Notes under the pieces: model-generated | What the model was told of the DNA's origin: nothing | Seen by the model: the letters and a program-made list of their open reading frames with translations, nothing else | Database searches by the model: none | Source: Candidatus Poseidoniales archaeon | GTDB taxonomy: Archaea; Thermoplasmatota; Poseidoniia; Poseidoniales; Poseidoniaceae | Length of the DNA stretch: 6,565 nucleotides | NCBI GenBank assembly: GCA_012270265.1 | Contig: JAAXIR010000121.1 | Coordinates: 1 to 6,565 of the forward strand | Direction: 5' to 3' | Translations under genes and position numbers: made by a program | Shown here: positions 1 to 5,475 of the stretch, piece by piece | Position numbering within the stretch: the first letter of the stretch is position 1 | Layout of the letters: each line of letters begins with the position of its first letter

Positions 1-1
1 T

Positions 2-3000
2 CCGCGCTTCGCGACCGAAGCGGCAGCGTCGGCGAGCGGGGTTCGCCACTGGAATGCATCAATTCCCACATTGTCTTCAGGCGACTCCTTTGCATGGCAC
101 TATCAAACCTCAGTCAAGAATGCTGGAAGCGCATCCTTGGAAGCCACCATCTCTGCTTCTTGCACCGATGAATCGAGCAACGGTACACAAGGTATCTTTG
201 CAGAGTACTTTGACAACGAGGGTGTTAGTTTCAACACAGGCTCTATGCCTTCCCTCATCGATCGTGTTCCCGAGCATACGAGAATTGAATCATCGTTGCA
301 GTATGGATCGATGTATTCGGCCTATCCAGGGCTTGATGATCGTTTCAAGAACAATTGGGGTGCTCGATTCAGTGGCCTCATCGACATCCCTGACTCAGGG
401 AACTGGACCTTCTATCTCACGAGTGATGACGGAAGTGAATTGTGGATTGATGGAACCAGTCTCGTTACCAATTACGGCTCACACGGCATGCGAGAAATGT
501 CAGGAATGAGAAACCTCACCTCAGGCTTGCATGATTTCAAGATTGAATTCTTCCAAGGAGGAGGTCCGCACGGATTGCATCTAAAGTGGGAAGGGCCGAA
601 CCAATCCAAAGCCATGGTTCCTGCCTCTGCATTCGTGGTTTCAGATGGATCCCCTCCATCACCTTCGACATTGATTCACGCTTGGAATTTTGACGAAGGT
701 TTTGGAACGGAGTCAAACGATTCTGCTCCGAACGGTTCGAGCATGACCTTGTACAACATGGATGCCAGTAATTGGCGCTCTTGCGCCGATGGAGGGTGCC
801 TATGGTACGATGGTGTTGACGATTACGTCGAGGTTGATGTGGACGATTGGGTTGGGAATTTTACGGTCAGTCAATGGGTTTGGGCCAATGCAACAACCCT
901 TCCAAATTATGCTTCAGTCCTTGCTGTTTCCGATAATGCTGGTTCGAATACATCCTTCCAGCACGCTATATTCAGTGGAGAATGGCGATTGCACAACAAC
1001 CAAACGCACACCTTTGGGGATGTTGAAGCGCAACAATGGATGCATCTTGTCACCGTGTTTGACAATGGAGCAGCACGGCAGTATCTCGATGGAGTACACG
1101 TTCGAACCACCTCCTTCCCGACAGGATCGTTAAACAACATTGACCTCTACAAGCTCGGTGTCAACCGTGCTGGTTCGACGTATTTCGAAGGCATGATCGA
1201 CAAGGTCATGGTCTGGGAAAGTGCCCTATCCGATGATGAAATCACCATCTTAAGCCGAGACATCTATCAGGACTGTCAGGCGTATTCAGGTTCTGGCTCA
1301 TCTGGGGCTTCGTTGGAACAGTTCGTCACCATCGATCCTGACTTGAAGGAGCATGCATGGATTGTATCGCTAGCAGGGAAGCGTGATGGTGACGTGTATG
1401 GAAGTTACACACTTGTTGTTGAGGGAATCGATGCGCAAGGCAACATCGTATCGACAAATACGTCCGATTCGAAGACGTTTGAGAACAACTGGGGAAGTGC
1501 AGTCATGCGTTTCAGACCACATGAGGATGCAACTTCGCTCCGAATCCAAGTACCATTGAGCGTTGTTGCCACATCGACCAGTGGTTCGGTGTACATTGAC
1601 AGTTTCATCCTTCGTGCAATTCGACCTCACATGTCCTGGGTCAATGGTTCGATTGCAGAAACAGCCGTATCAACCGGTGGACGCTCGTTCACATTGGGTA
1701 CAACATACGGACAATCGCTCGTTGCTGATTTGCTGGAAGATGGCGTAAGCGGTGTCAAAGGTTACGTGTATGAACCATACCTTACTGCAGTTGGTCAACC
1801 CAGTGTCTTGTTCTCAATGTATGCACAAGGGTACAATTTCGCCGAGGCCAATGCAGCTGCGAACGATTACATCTCTTGGATGGGGGTTGTTGTTGGTGAC
1901 CCGAAAATGGCACCGTATGTGAGCACATTGCACGATGTGGAACTTTTGGATACGCGAATATTGAACAATTTTTCAGTTGGTCAGACGGGTCAGATCGAAG
2001 TCGGGCTCCAGAACCTTGGTATGTCTGCGGGACAAGGACAAATAGACATCATCAATTTGCAAGGCTCAGTTTTGATGTCCTCGGCCAATCTAAGCGTCGT
2101 CGCAGGTGACCAACCAGGTTCTCGTACATCCATTACTATCCCAATTACGCCTACTGAAGCTGGATGGTTGGACGTTCGTGTTCGCTATGCGCACGACAAT
2201 TCGAGTTCGTTCGAACGAAACACACTCAACAATTTCATCATCATGCGGATTTGGGTGAACGATGCGCCTGTGATTGAATCTGTTGGTTGCGATCAAGACG
2301 AGTATGCTCGTGGTGATTCCTTCCTCTGTACCGTATCAACGTCTGACGATGAGCGTGTTGAATCGGTCGACATGGGCTGGGCCGTACTTTGCCCAACGTG
2401 TTCCGTTGCAAACGCAACGTGGAACATGGGCAGTATGGGGTCGAATGACAATGGAACGACATGGGAAGAGATGATTACACTTCCAATCAATGTCACAACA
2501 GGGTATCTCGCCTTGCATGTGACTGCCACAGATGGTCTCTCGATACAGACGAGTGTCGTGATTGAGAACGTCTCAACCATTGTTGACGCACCAGCATCGT
2601 GGTTCGGTCCTCACGTGTCCAATGCAGACATCACATGGCTTGGTGTCACGCAATTGCCTCCTATGACGCCAATGGGTATTCAACGAGGCATACAACAAAC
2701 GTTGACCGGCTGCGTCCTCGATGTCGACCACAATCCTGCACTCGAACAGCCGCAATTCCTCGTCTCTCGAGGTACACTGGGAGATATTGCCTACCTGAAT
2801 ATGACCGATGCCAACCACCATTGTTACGAAGCATCGTACATGGTGGAGAATGGATCATCCGTCAACAACATTGACATCGAGATGCGAAAAGACGACGGCA
2901 GTTTGGTTGCTCAACGGACCTTACAAGTCGAGGATATAGCACCTCAAATCCAGTTGTTCTTTGAGAACGAATCCAACGAAAGCATCGACCGCATCGTTGA

Positions 3001-4291
3001 CAATGGTGATGAATTCCTGCGCATGGTGGTATCTGATGTGGATGATTTCGTGAATGACTATCTCGCAGATATTGAAATCGATTGGCCAGGCTTCGGCTTG
3101 CAGGTCCTCTCGATAGAAGGGACGGTGAATAATGGTGAAGCCATCATCGATCTAAACCCGCCGGAAAATCTCCTCGAGGCAGGCAACATCAGTGTTCCAC
3201 TTGTACTGAATGCTCCGAGAATTGTCGAGATGATTCCGTGCAACCAGCAAGGTACCATTACAGAATTGATGTTTGGCCACCCCGCCGTTCTAGGAGCGGT
3301 TATTGAAAGCGACAGACCGCTTGAGAACATTCAACTTTCACTACGGCAGCTAGGATGGTCGGTTAATGCGCCTCTCATTGAACAACCCACTTGGGTTTCC
3401 TCCAACGAAGCTTGCCTTCAGCAAGAAGGAGATGATGTCTATTGGTTCCGTCTCCAATTGGATGGTTCATTTGCTTCGGATGAGGGCTCAATTCAACTCA
3501 TCGCTTCGACCATTGACGGCTATCCAGCATCGATGCAGATGCCAATGTTGTTCCGTCACGCACCACCAATCATCAATGGAACAACACCACAATCCGTTGA
3601 GGCTGGAAGCGATCTTTCCTTCCAACTCTCCATAACAGATCTCGATGGTTTGGACGATGTATCGTGTTCACTATCAGTTCTTGATGACAACAGTTCCGCT
3701 GTTTGGGCAAAGGAATTCCGCCCTATCGAAACACTTGATGCAGATGGCTTCAATCAAATGCGCTGGCCAGTTCCTCGAAATCTAAACGAGACAACAAACC
3801 AATTACGGATCGAAATTGGTTGTGAAGATTCAGACGGAGAAACAGGCTTTTGGCAAAGCACAGAGAACATCAGCGTTGAGCCGTATGTATGCCGAATCAA
3901 TTGCAACGTAACAAATGAAGGAGAGATTGCAACGGCCTCACAATCCTCTCCACTGCCATGGATCACCATAGGTCTTGCATTGGTGATTCTCTTAGTCACA
4001 ACTGCGCTCGTAGTCCGACGGCGAGGAACAGAAAACAAGTGGGCTTCCGATGAATCCCTCGATGACTTTGACCAGCTAACATCGGATTCCATTGCTCAAG
4101 CAGAGGCATCTTTGCTGAGTATGGCAACAACGCCTCCAATTCCAGATGGATGGACAGAGGAAGCGTTTGTTTCATGGTTGGAAGGCGAGAAACCGGAAGA
4201 CTGGAGCGATGAACAATGGGAAACCATTCGATCGGAGCATGCTTCTCGATTGTCACCTCGAGACAATGAGACCGATGAGATATTATTCTGA
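2..4291 (+). CDS. Giant modular cell-surface protein (PA14, LamG, TIGR03790-like, Ig repeats, TM anchor), 5' partial
   Basis: The frame is open from base 2 to a TGA at 4289-4291, giving 1429 residues with no start inside the window, so the N-terminus is missing. Order of parts by position: beta-rich stretch to about 190; PA14 191-634; LamG-like jellyroll 671-1260; Gly/Ser linker and galactose-binding-like sandwich about 1285-1630; TIGR03790-like C-terminal block 1631-1921; CARDB-like domain about 1940-2256; Ig-like domains about 2258-2602 and 3570-3890 with less clear beta-rich sequence between; membrane helix 3953-4015; RRR stop-transfer; 91-residue acidic tail. I count 29 N-x-S/T sequons before the membrane helix, fitting an N-glycosylated extracellular archaeal protein. 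Inferred role: surface-anchored, probably glycan- or protein-binding, possibly with a protease-like core whose active-site half would lie upstream. The substrate is unknown. The coding call is certain; domain names rest on motif reading. Confidence 0.93.
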   Translation, partial: PRFATEAAASASGVRHWNASIPTLSSGDSFAWHYQTSVKNAGSASLEATISASCTDESSNGTQGIFAEYFDNEGVSFNTGSMPSLIDRVPEHTRIESSLQYGSMYSAYPGLDDRFKNNWGARFSGLIDIPDSGNWTFYLTSDDGSELWIDGTSLVTNYGSHGMREMSGMRNLTSGLHDFKIEFFQGGGPHGLHLKWEGPNQSKAMVPASAFVVSDGSPPSPSTLIHAWNFDEGFGTESNDSAPNGSSMTLYNMDASNWRSCADGGCLWYDGVDDYVEVDVDDWVGNFTVSQWVWANATTLPNYASVLAVSDNAGSNTSFQHAIFSGEWRLHNNQTHTFGDVEAQQWMHLVTVFDNGAARQYLDGVHVRTTSFPTGSLNNIDLYKLGVNRAGSTYFEGMIDKVMVWESALSDDEITILSRDIYQDCQAYSGSGSSGASLEQFVTIDPDLKEHAWIVSLAGKRDGDVYGSYTLVVEGIDAQGNIVSTNTSDSKTFENNWGSAVMRFRPHEDATSLRIQVPLSVVATSTSGSVYIDSFILRAIRPHMSWVNGSIAETAVSTGGRSFTLGTTYGQSLVADLLEDGVSGVKGYVYEPYLTAVGQPSVLFSMYAQGYNFAEANAAANDYISWMGVVVGDPKMAPYVSTLHDVELLDTRILNNFSVGQTGQIEVGLQNLGMSAGQGQIDIINLQGSVLMSSANLSVVAGDQPGSRTSITIPITPTEAGWLDVRVRYAHDNSSSFERNTLNNFIIMRIWVNDAPVIESVGCDQDEYARGDSFLCTVSTSDDERVESVDMGWAVLCPTCSVANATWNMGSMGSNDNGTTWEEMITLPINVTTGYLALHVTATDGLSIQTSVVIENVSTIVDAPASWFGPHVSNADITWLGVTQLPPMTPMGIQRGIQQTLTGCVLDVDHNPALEQPQFLVSRGTLGDIAYLNMTDANHHCYEASYMVENGSSVNNIDIEMRKDDGSLVAQRTLQVEDIAPQIQLFFENESNESIDRIVDNGDEFLRMVVSDVDDFVNDYLADIEIDWPGFGLQVLSIEGTVNNGEAIIDLNPPENLLEAGNISVPLVLNAPRIVEMIPCNQQGTITELMFGHPAVLGAVIESDRPLENIQLSLRQLGWSVNAPLIEQPTWVSSNEACLQQEGDDVYWFRLQLDGSFASDEGSIQLIASTIDGYPASMQMPMLFRHAPPIINGTTPQSVEAGSDLSFQLSITDLDGLDDVSCSLSVLDDNSSAVWAKEFRPIETLDADGFNQMRWPVPRNLNETTNQLRIEIGCEDSDGETGFWQSTENISVEPYVCRINCNVTNEGEIATASQSSPLPWITIGLALVILLVTTALVVRRRGTENKWASDESLDDFDQLTSDSIAQAEASLLSMATTPPIPDGWTEEAFVSWLEGEKPEDWSDEQWETIRSEHASRLSPRDNETDEILF
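5..47. repeat. GC-rich start with two inverted repeats
   Basis: CGCTTCG (5-11) and CGAAGCG (16-22) form a perfect 7-bp inverted repeat with a 4-nt loop. GGCGA (31-35) and TCGCC (43-47) form another 5-bp pair. The segment is far richer in G+C than the rest and uses GCG for Ala four times in fifteen codons. It stays in frame with the surface-protein gene. It may be real coding sequence or a contig-end artefact. Confidence 0.5.
191..634 (+). other. PA14 domain within the giant surface protein
   Basis: The encoded segment starts with GIFAEYFDNEG and contains the hallmark core: a W-G-A-R-F-S-G strand, GNWTFYLTSDDGSELWIDG, then a glycine-rich hairpin and LHLKWEGP near the end. This is the standard PA14 pattern of a beta-barrel with the S-D-D-G-S-x-L-x-[IV]-D-G motif. 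In glycosidases, adhesins and toxins PA14 usually binds carbohydrate. The two consecutive aspartates resemble the calcium/sugar-binding pair in yeast flocculin PA14 domains, although that function here is inference. The length of about 148 residues is normal for the family. Confidence 0.88.
671..1260 (+). other. LamG/concanavalin A-like jellyroll domain
   Basis: It begins LIHAWNFDEGFG and continues with a Y-D-G-V-D-D-Y-V-E-V strand, FTVSQWVWANA, a W-M-H-L-V-T-V-F-D strand, a Y-L-D-G-V turn, and closes with IDKVMVWESALSDDEI. This is the usual order for Laminin_G_3-type domains: W-x-F-D-E, then F-D-G-x-x-D-Y-V, then tV-S-x-W, then D-x-V-x-[IV]-W-x-x-A-L-S-x-x-E-I. These domains commonly bind sugars or mediate adhesion. 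It directly follows PA14 after a Pro/Ser linker, a common pairing in secreted proteins. Confidence 0.87.
1631..1921 (+). other. C-terminal block of a TIGR03790-like domain
   Basis: About 97 residues carry the order I associate with the end of TIGR03790 proteins: G-S-I-A-E-T-x-V-S-T-x-x-R-[ST]-F (E-to-F at 1658-1690), then GQSLVADLLEDGVSGVKGYV with E-P-Y ending at 1780, then a P-S-V-L-F-x-x-Y-x-x-G-Y-N-x-A-E-A helix, and finally V-V-V-G-D-P-K-M-A-P-Y (GDP at 1895-1903). Family members I recall have this directly after a W-G-S-N-D-type segment of the same domain. Here PA14, LamG and another sandwich precede it, and the N-terminal part of the fold would be left of the window. A relation to caspase/gingipain-like folds is plausible but unproven. 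I cannot judge whether it is catalytic. Confidence 0.72.
3953..4288 (+). other. C-terminal membrane anchor and Trp-rich cytoplasmic tail
   Basis: A 21-residue hydrophobic segment starting LPWITIGLALVILLV (3953-4015) is followed at once by RRR, giving an N-out/C-in orientation by the positive-inside rule. The remaining 91 residues are acidic and hydrophilic. They end in two related half-motifs, G-W-T-E-E-A-F-V-S-W (from about 4148) and D-W-S-D-E-Q-W-E-T-I (from about 4202), each a short helix of W-[ST]-[DE]-E. Similar Trp-containing tails are, from memory, common in Marine Group II membrane proteins. No PGF-CTERM or LPxTG-like sorting motif is present, so this is a permanent membrane anchor and not a sortase-processed signal. 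Confidence 0.8.
4280..4287 (+). promoter_or_regulatory. Weak TATA-like element before the RAM gene
   Basis: The A/T stretch GATATTATT lies inside the last codons of the surface-protein gene. A start about 25 nt downstream would be near 4309, just before the RAM ATG at 4316. That would exclude the Shine-Dalgarno site at 4300-4304, so I favour read-through from upstream. Confidence 0.2.
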
Positions 4292-4299
4292 ATGAGGAA

Positions 4300-4304
4300 G
4301 GAGG
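4300..4304 (+). promoter_or_regulatory. Shine-Dalgarno site deciding the RAM start
   Basis: GGAGG lies 11 nt before the ATG at 4316 and downstream of the alternative ATG at 4292, supporting the shorter protein. The spacing is slightly long. Confidence 0.6.
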
Positions 4305-4315
4305 GTTTGGTCGCC

Positions 4316-4549
4316 ATGGCAGTAGGGTATGTTTTGCTGAACGTTGTTCCGGGTAAAGAACACGACGTCTATCTTCATTTGAAAGATCAAGACAACGTCG
4401 CTGACGTGACTGTTTTGTTTGGGGACTATGATTTGATTGTCAAATTGGTTGCAGAAGACTTGTCGTCCATTGCAACAGCTGTCGTTGAGTCCATTCGGCA
4501 AATTCCTGGCATTCTCGATTCCAAAACACTCGCGGGTGCAGAATTCTAG
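4316..4549 (+). CDS. Stand-alone Lrp/AsnC ligand-binding (RAM) domain protein
   Basis: This 77-residue protein is a ferredoxin-like alpha/beta domain with no DNA-binding helix-turn-helix. It starts MAVGYVLLNVVPG, has the conserved G-D-Y-D-L turn at residues 36-40 of the RAM/AsnC effector domain, then the helix SIATAVVESIRQIPGI and a final T-L-A-G-A-E-F strand. Stand-alone RAM proteins form dimers and higher oligomers that bind amino acids or similar small ligands, and may modulate full-length Lrp regulators; the ligand here is unknown. The start at 4316 is chosen because GGAGG (4300-4304) precedes it and the family typically begins at this Met. An ATG at 4292, abutting the upstream stop, would add MRKEGLVA but lacks such a site. 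The 24-nt spacing suggests co-transcription with the surface-protein gene. Confidence 0.9.
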   Translation: MAVGYVLLNVVPGKEHDVYLHLKDQDNVADVTVLFGDYDLIVKLVAEDLSSIATAVVESIRQIPGILDSKTLAGAEF

Positions 4550-4556
4550 CCTTGCA

Positions 4557-4597
4557 GTGGCCCTTTTTGCTGATTTTACCCCTCTGGAAAGGGCTAC
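4557..4597 (+). terminator. Hairpin with T-rich loop after the RAM gene, putative terminator region
   Basis: GTGGCCCTTT (4557-4566) can pair with AAAGGGCTAC (4588-4597): ten base pairs including one G-U, with a 21-nt loop. T5 at 4564-4568 and T4 at 4574-4577 lie in the 5' arm and loop, and T6 follows at 4626-4631. Archaeal RNA polymerase stops at T-runs without needing a hairpin, so the T-tracts are the likelier signal and the hairpin may be secondary. Confidence 0.5.
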
Positions 4598-4640
4598 TGA
4601 AAGCCATATGTGGCGCAGTATTGCCTTTTTTCGGCACAAA

Positions 4641-4648
4641 TTATAATA
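4641..4648 (+). promoter_or_regulatory. TATA box for the MC1 gene
   Basis: TTATAATA sits in the A/T-rich stretch AAATTATAATAAC, centred near 4645. The predicted transcription start, about 25 nt downstream (near 4670), would give a leader of about 15 nt that just includes the Shine-Dalgarno site. This fits an autonomous, strongly expressed archaeal gene. Confidence 0.72.
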
Positions 4649-4671
4649 ACTAGAAGTTGTGATTGTGTTTC

Positions 4672-4677
4672 GGAGGT
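4672..4677 (+). promoter_or_regulatory. Strong Shine-Dalgarno site of MC1
   Basis: GGAGGT lies 7 nt before the ATG at 4685. It fixes that start against an upstream in-frame GTG at 4610, which precedes the predicted promoter. Confidence 0.85.
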
Positions 4678-4684
4678 AATCCAA

Positions 4685-4948
4685 ATGTCAGACAAGAAAT
4701 ATTTCGTTCTCATGGAGAACGGTAAAGACACGAGCCAAGTATTTGCGAGCAAGCAACCACGAGGAGCAGCCCTCAAAGCTGCAACCCGTGGACACACGAA
4801 CATCCGCCTACGAGAGCGTGGCACCAAGCGTGTACACGTCTTCACAGGCTCCATCAGCATGGTTGACAAGCCTGCTGGCGGCCCAGCTTGGCTCCCAGAC
4901 AAGATCAAGAAGGCCAACGTCAAGAAGGTCGGAATTGAGCACCTCTGA
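4685..4948 (+). CDS. Chromosomal protein MC1, archaeal DNA-bending protein
   Basis: The 87-residue product matches the MC1 family of Methanosarcina and haloarchaea along its whole length: Y-F-V-L-x-x-x-x-G-K (residues 6-14), K-Q-P-R-x-A-A-L-K-A-A (23-33), RLRERGTKRVHVF (41-53), V-D-x-P (60-63), P-A-W-L-P-D-K-I (67-74) and a basic V-K-K tail (79-82). MC1 is a small, abundant monomer that binds and sharply kinks DNA, compacting the chromosome in place of or beside histones. Compared with the methanosarcinal protein as I remember it, the loop between the K-A-A helix and R-L-R-E-R is several residues shorter. The aromatic residue in the A-W-K-E segment is also absent: the matching stretch is T-G-S-I-S. 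The Trp of P-A-W is kept (residue 69). The gene has its own TATA box, Shine-Dalgarno site and terminator, so it is monocistronic. Confidence 0.93.
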   Translation: MSDKKYFVLMENGKDTSQVFASKQPRGAALKAATRGHTNIRLRERGTKRVHVFTGSISMVDKPAGGPAWLPDKIKKANVKKVGIEHL

Positions 4949-4976
4949 GGTTCTCAACTTCTCTTGATTTTTGCTG

Positions 4977-5008
4977 ACTCGTTCGACGAGTGTTGCCACA
5001 AAAGTGGC
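4977..5008 (+). other. Two small tandem stem-loops in the MC1 3' region
   Basis: ACTCGT (4977-4982), TCG loop, ACGAGT (4986-4991) form a perfect 6-bp stem. GCCAC (4995-4999), AAAA loop, GTGGC (5004-5008) form a perfect 5-bp stem. They lie between the MC1 stop and the large terminator hairpin. They could protect the transcript's 3' end or be part of a 3' UTR-derived RNA; no function can be assigned. Confidence 0.45.
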
Positions 5009-5013
5009 TTTCC

Positions 5014-5051
5014 GCCCCATCAAGGATTCAGGTCCTTGGTGGGGCTTTTTT
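5014..5051 (+). terminator. Strong intrinsic-type terminator after MC1
   Basis: GCCCCATCAAGGA (5014-5026) pairs with TCCTTGGTGGGGC (5033-5045) over 13 bp, one of them G-U, around a 6-nt loop, and T6 (5046-5051) follows directly. This is the textbook shape of a bacterial Rho-independent terminator. It lies 65 nt after the MC1 stop and just before the next promoter, so it would insulate MC1 from the VOC gene. Confidence 0.85.
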
Positions 5052-5064
5052 CATTTTAGAAATT

Positions 5065-5072
5065 GATTTATG
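5065..5072 (+). promoter_or_regulatory. TATA-like box for the VOC gene (leaderless)
   Basis: GATTTATG is centred about 25 nt before the ATG at 5094, and no Shine-Dalgarno sequence is seen. Transcription would therefore start at or next to the start codon, the leaderless mode common in archaea. Confidence 0.5.
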
Positions 5073-5093
5073 CTCTGGTAGATAGGATGCTTC

Positions 5094-5468
5094 ATGCGTC
5101 CTTTCATCACCATCGAACAACGTGCACAAGAAGCCCTCGATTTCTACAGTGCTACATTTCCAAGTTTCCAGTTGCATTCAACACAGCATCATGCAGAACC
5201 TCATGATGCATTGATTATGCTTGCAACCTTCTCAATTCGCGGTCAAGAACTCATGATCAGTGACAGTCCTATTCAACATGAATGGGGAATTACACCGGGC
5301 GTTTCCTTCTTCTTGGATGTTGACAACGAAACAAATCTCCTCTCATTGGCTGAACAACTCTCGGGCGAAGGCAAAGTGATGATGCCGCCAGGGAATTATG
5401 GATTTTCCAAACAATTTGCATGGGTTGAAGACCGGTTTGGCATCAACTGGCAGCTCAATGTTGAATGA
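5094..5468 (+). CDS. VOC-fold protein of the PhnB/3-demethylubiquinone-methyltransferase-like family
   Basis: The 124-residue product has the PhnB-like single-chain pattern: A-Q-E-A-L-D-F-Y-x-x-x-F-P (residues 11-23), a strand with F-S-I-R-G-Q-E-L-M-I-S-D-S (46-58), the T-P-G-V-S-F-F-L-D-V-D segment (67-77), L-A-E-Q-L-S-G-E-G (85-93), and the closing YGFSKQFAWVEDRFGINWQL (102-121), matching the family's W-x-x-D-[KR]-F-G-[IL]-x-W-Q ending. Members are small dimeric vicinal-oxygen-chelate proteins, mostly of unknown substrate. The ubiquinone-methyltransferase label is a historical database name and not a function I would claim. The ATG at 5094 fits a leaderless start. An ATG at 5087 is out of frame. 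The gene converges with the thioesterase gene, leaving only 7 nt between the stops. Confidence 0.85.
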   Translation: MRPFITIEQRAQEALDFYSATFPSFQLHSTQHHAEPHDALIMLATFSIRGQELMISDSPIQHEWGITPGVSFFLDVDNETNLLSLAEQLSGEGKVMMPPGNYGFSKQFAWVEDRFGINWQLNVE

Positions 5469-5475
5469 ACATCCA

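Noticed and set aside
71..73. TTG as start of the giant protein
   Set aside because: The frame is open without a stop to base 2, no ribosome-binding site precedes the TTG, and the upstream residues continue into the same beta-rich stretch. The gene is cut by the window edge.
54..509. 151-residue + strand reading frame overlapping the giant gene
   Set aside because: It lies wholly inside the surface-protein gene in another frame, and its translation has no recognisable domain, whereas the overlapping frame encodes a clear PA14 domain.
3953..4024. Archaeosortase or sortase C-terminal signal in the surface protein
   Set aside because: A sorting tripartite signal would end just after the helix and basic cluster. 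Here 91 further residues follow, and no PGF or LPxTG motif precedes the helix.
3754..4092. 112-residue - strand reading frame under the TM region
   Set aside because: It is a shadow of the surface-protein gene, with low-complexity Ser/Arg-rich translation and no promoter.
4283..4684. 133-residue - strand reading frame opposite the RAM gene
   Set aside because: It is antisense to a well-supported RAM gene and to the MC1 promoter, with no family resemblance in its translation.
4610..4684. N-terminal extension of MC1 from a GTG at 4610
   Set aside because: It would start upstream of the TATA box at 4641-4648. The family start and the Shine-Dalgarno site both point to 4685.
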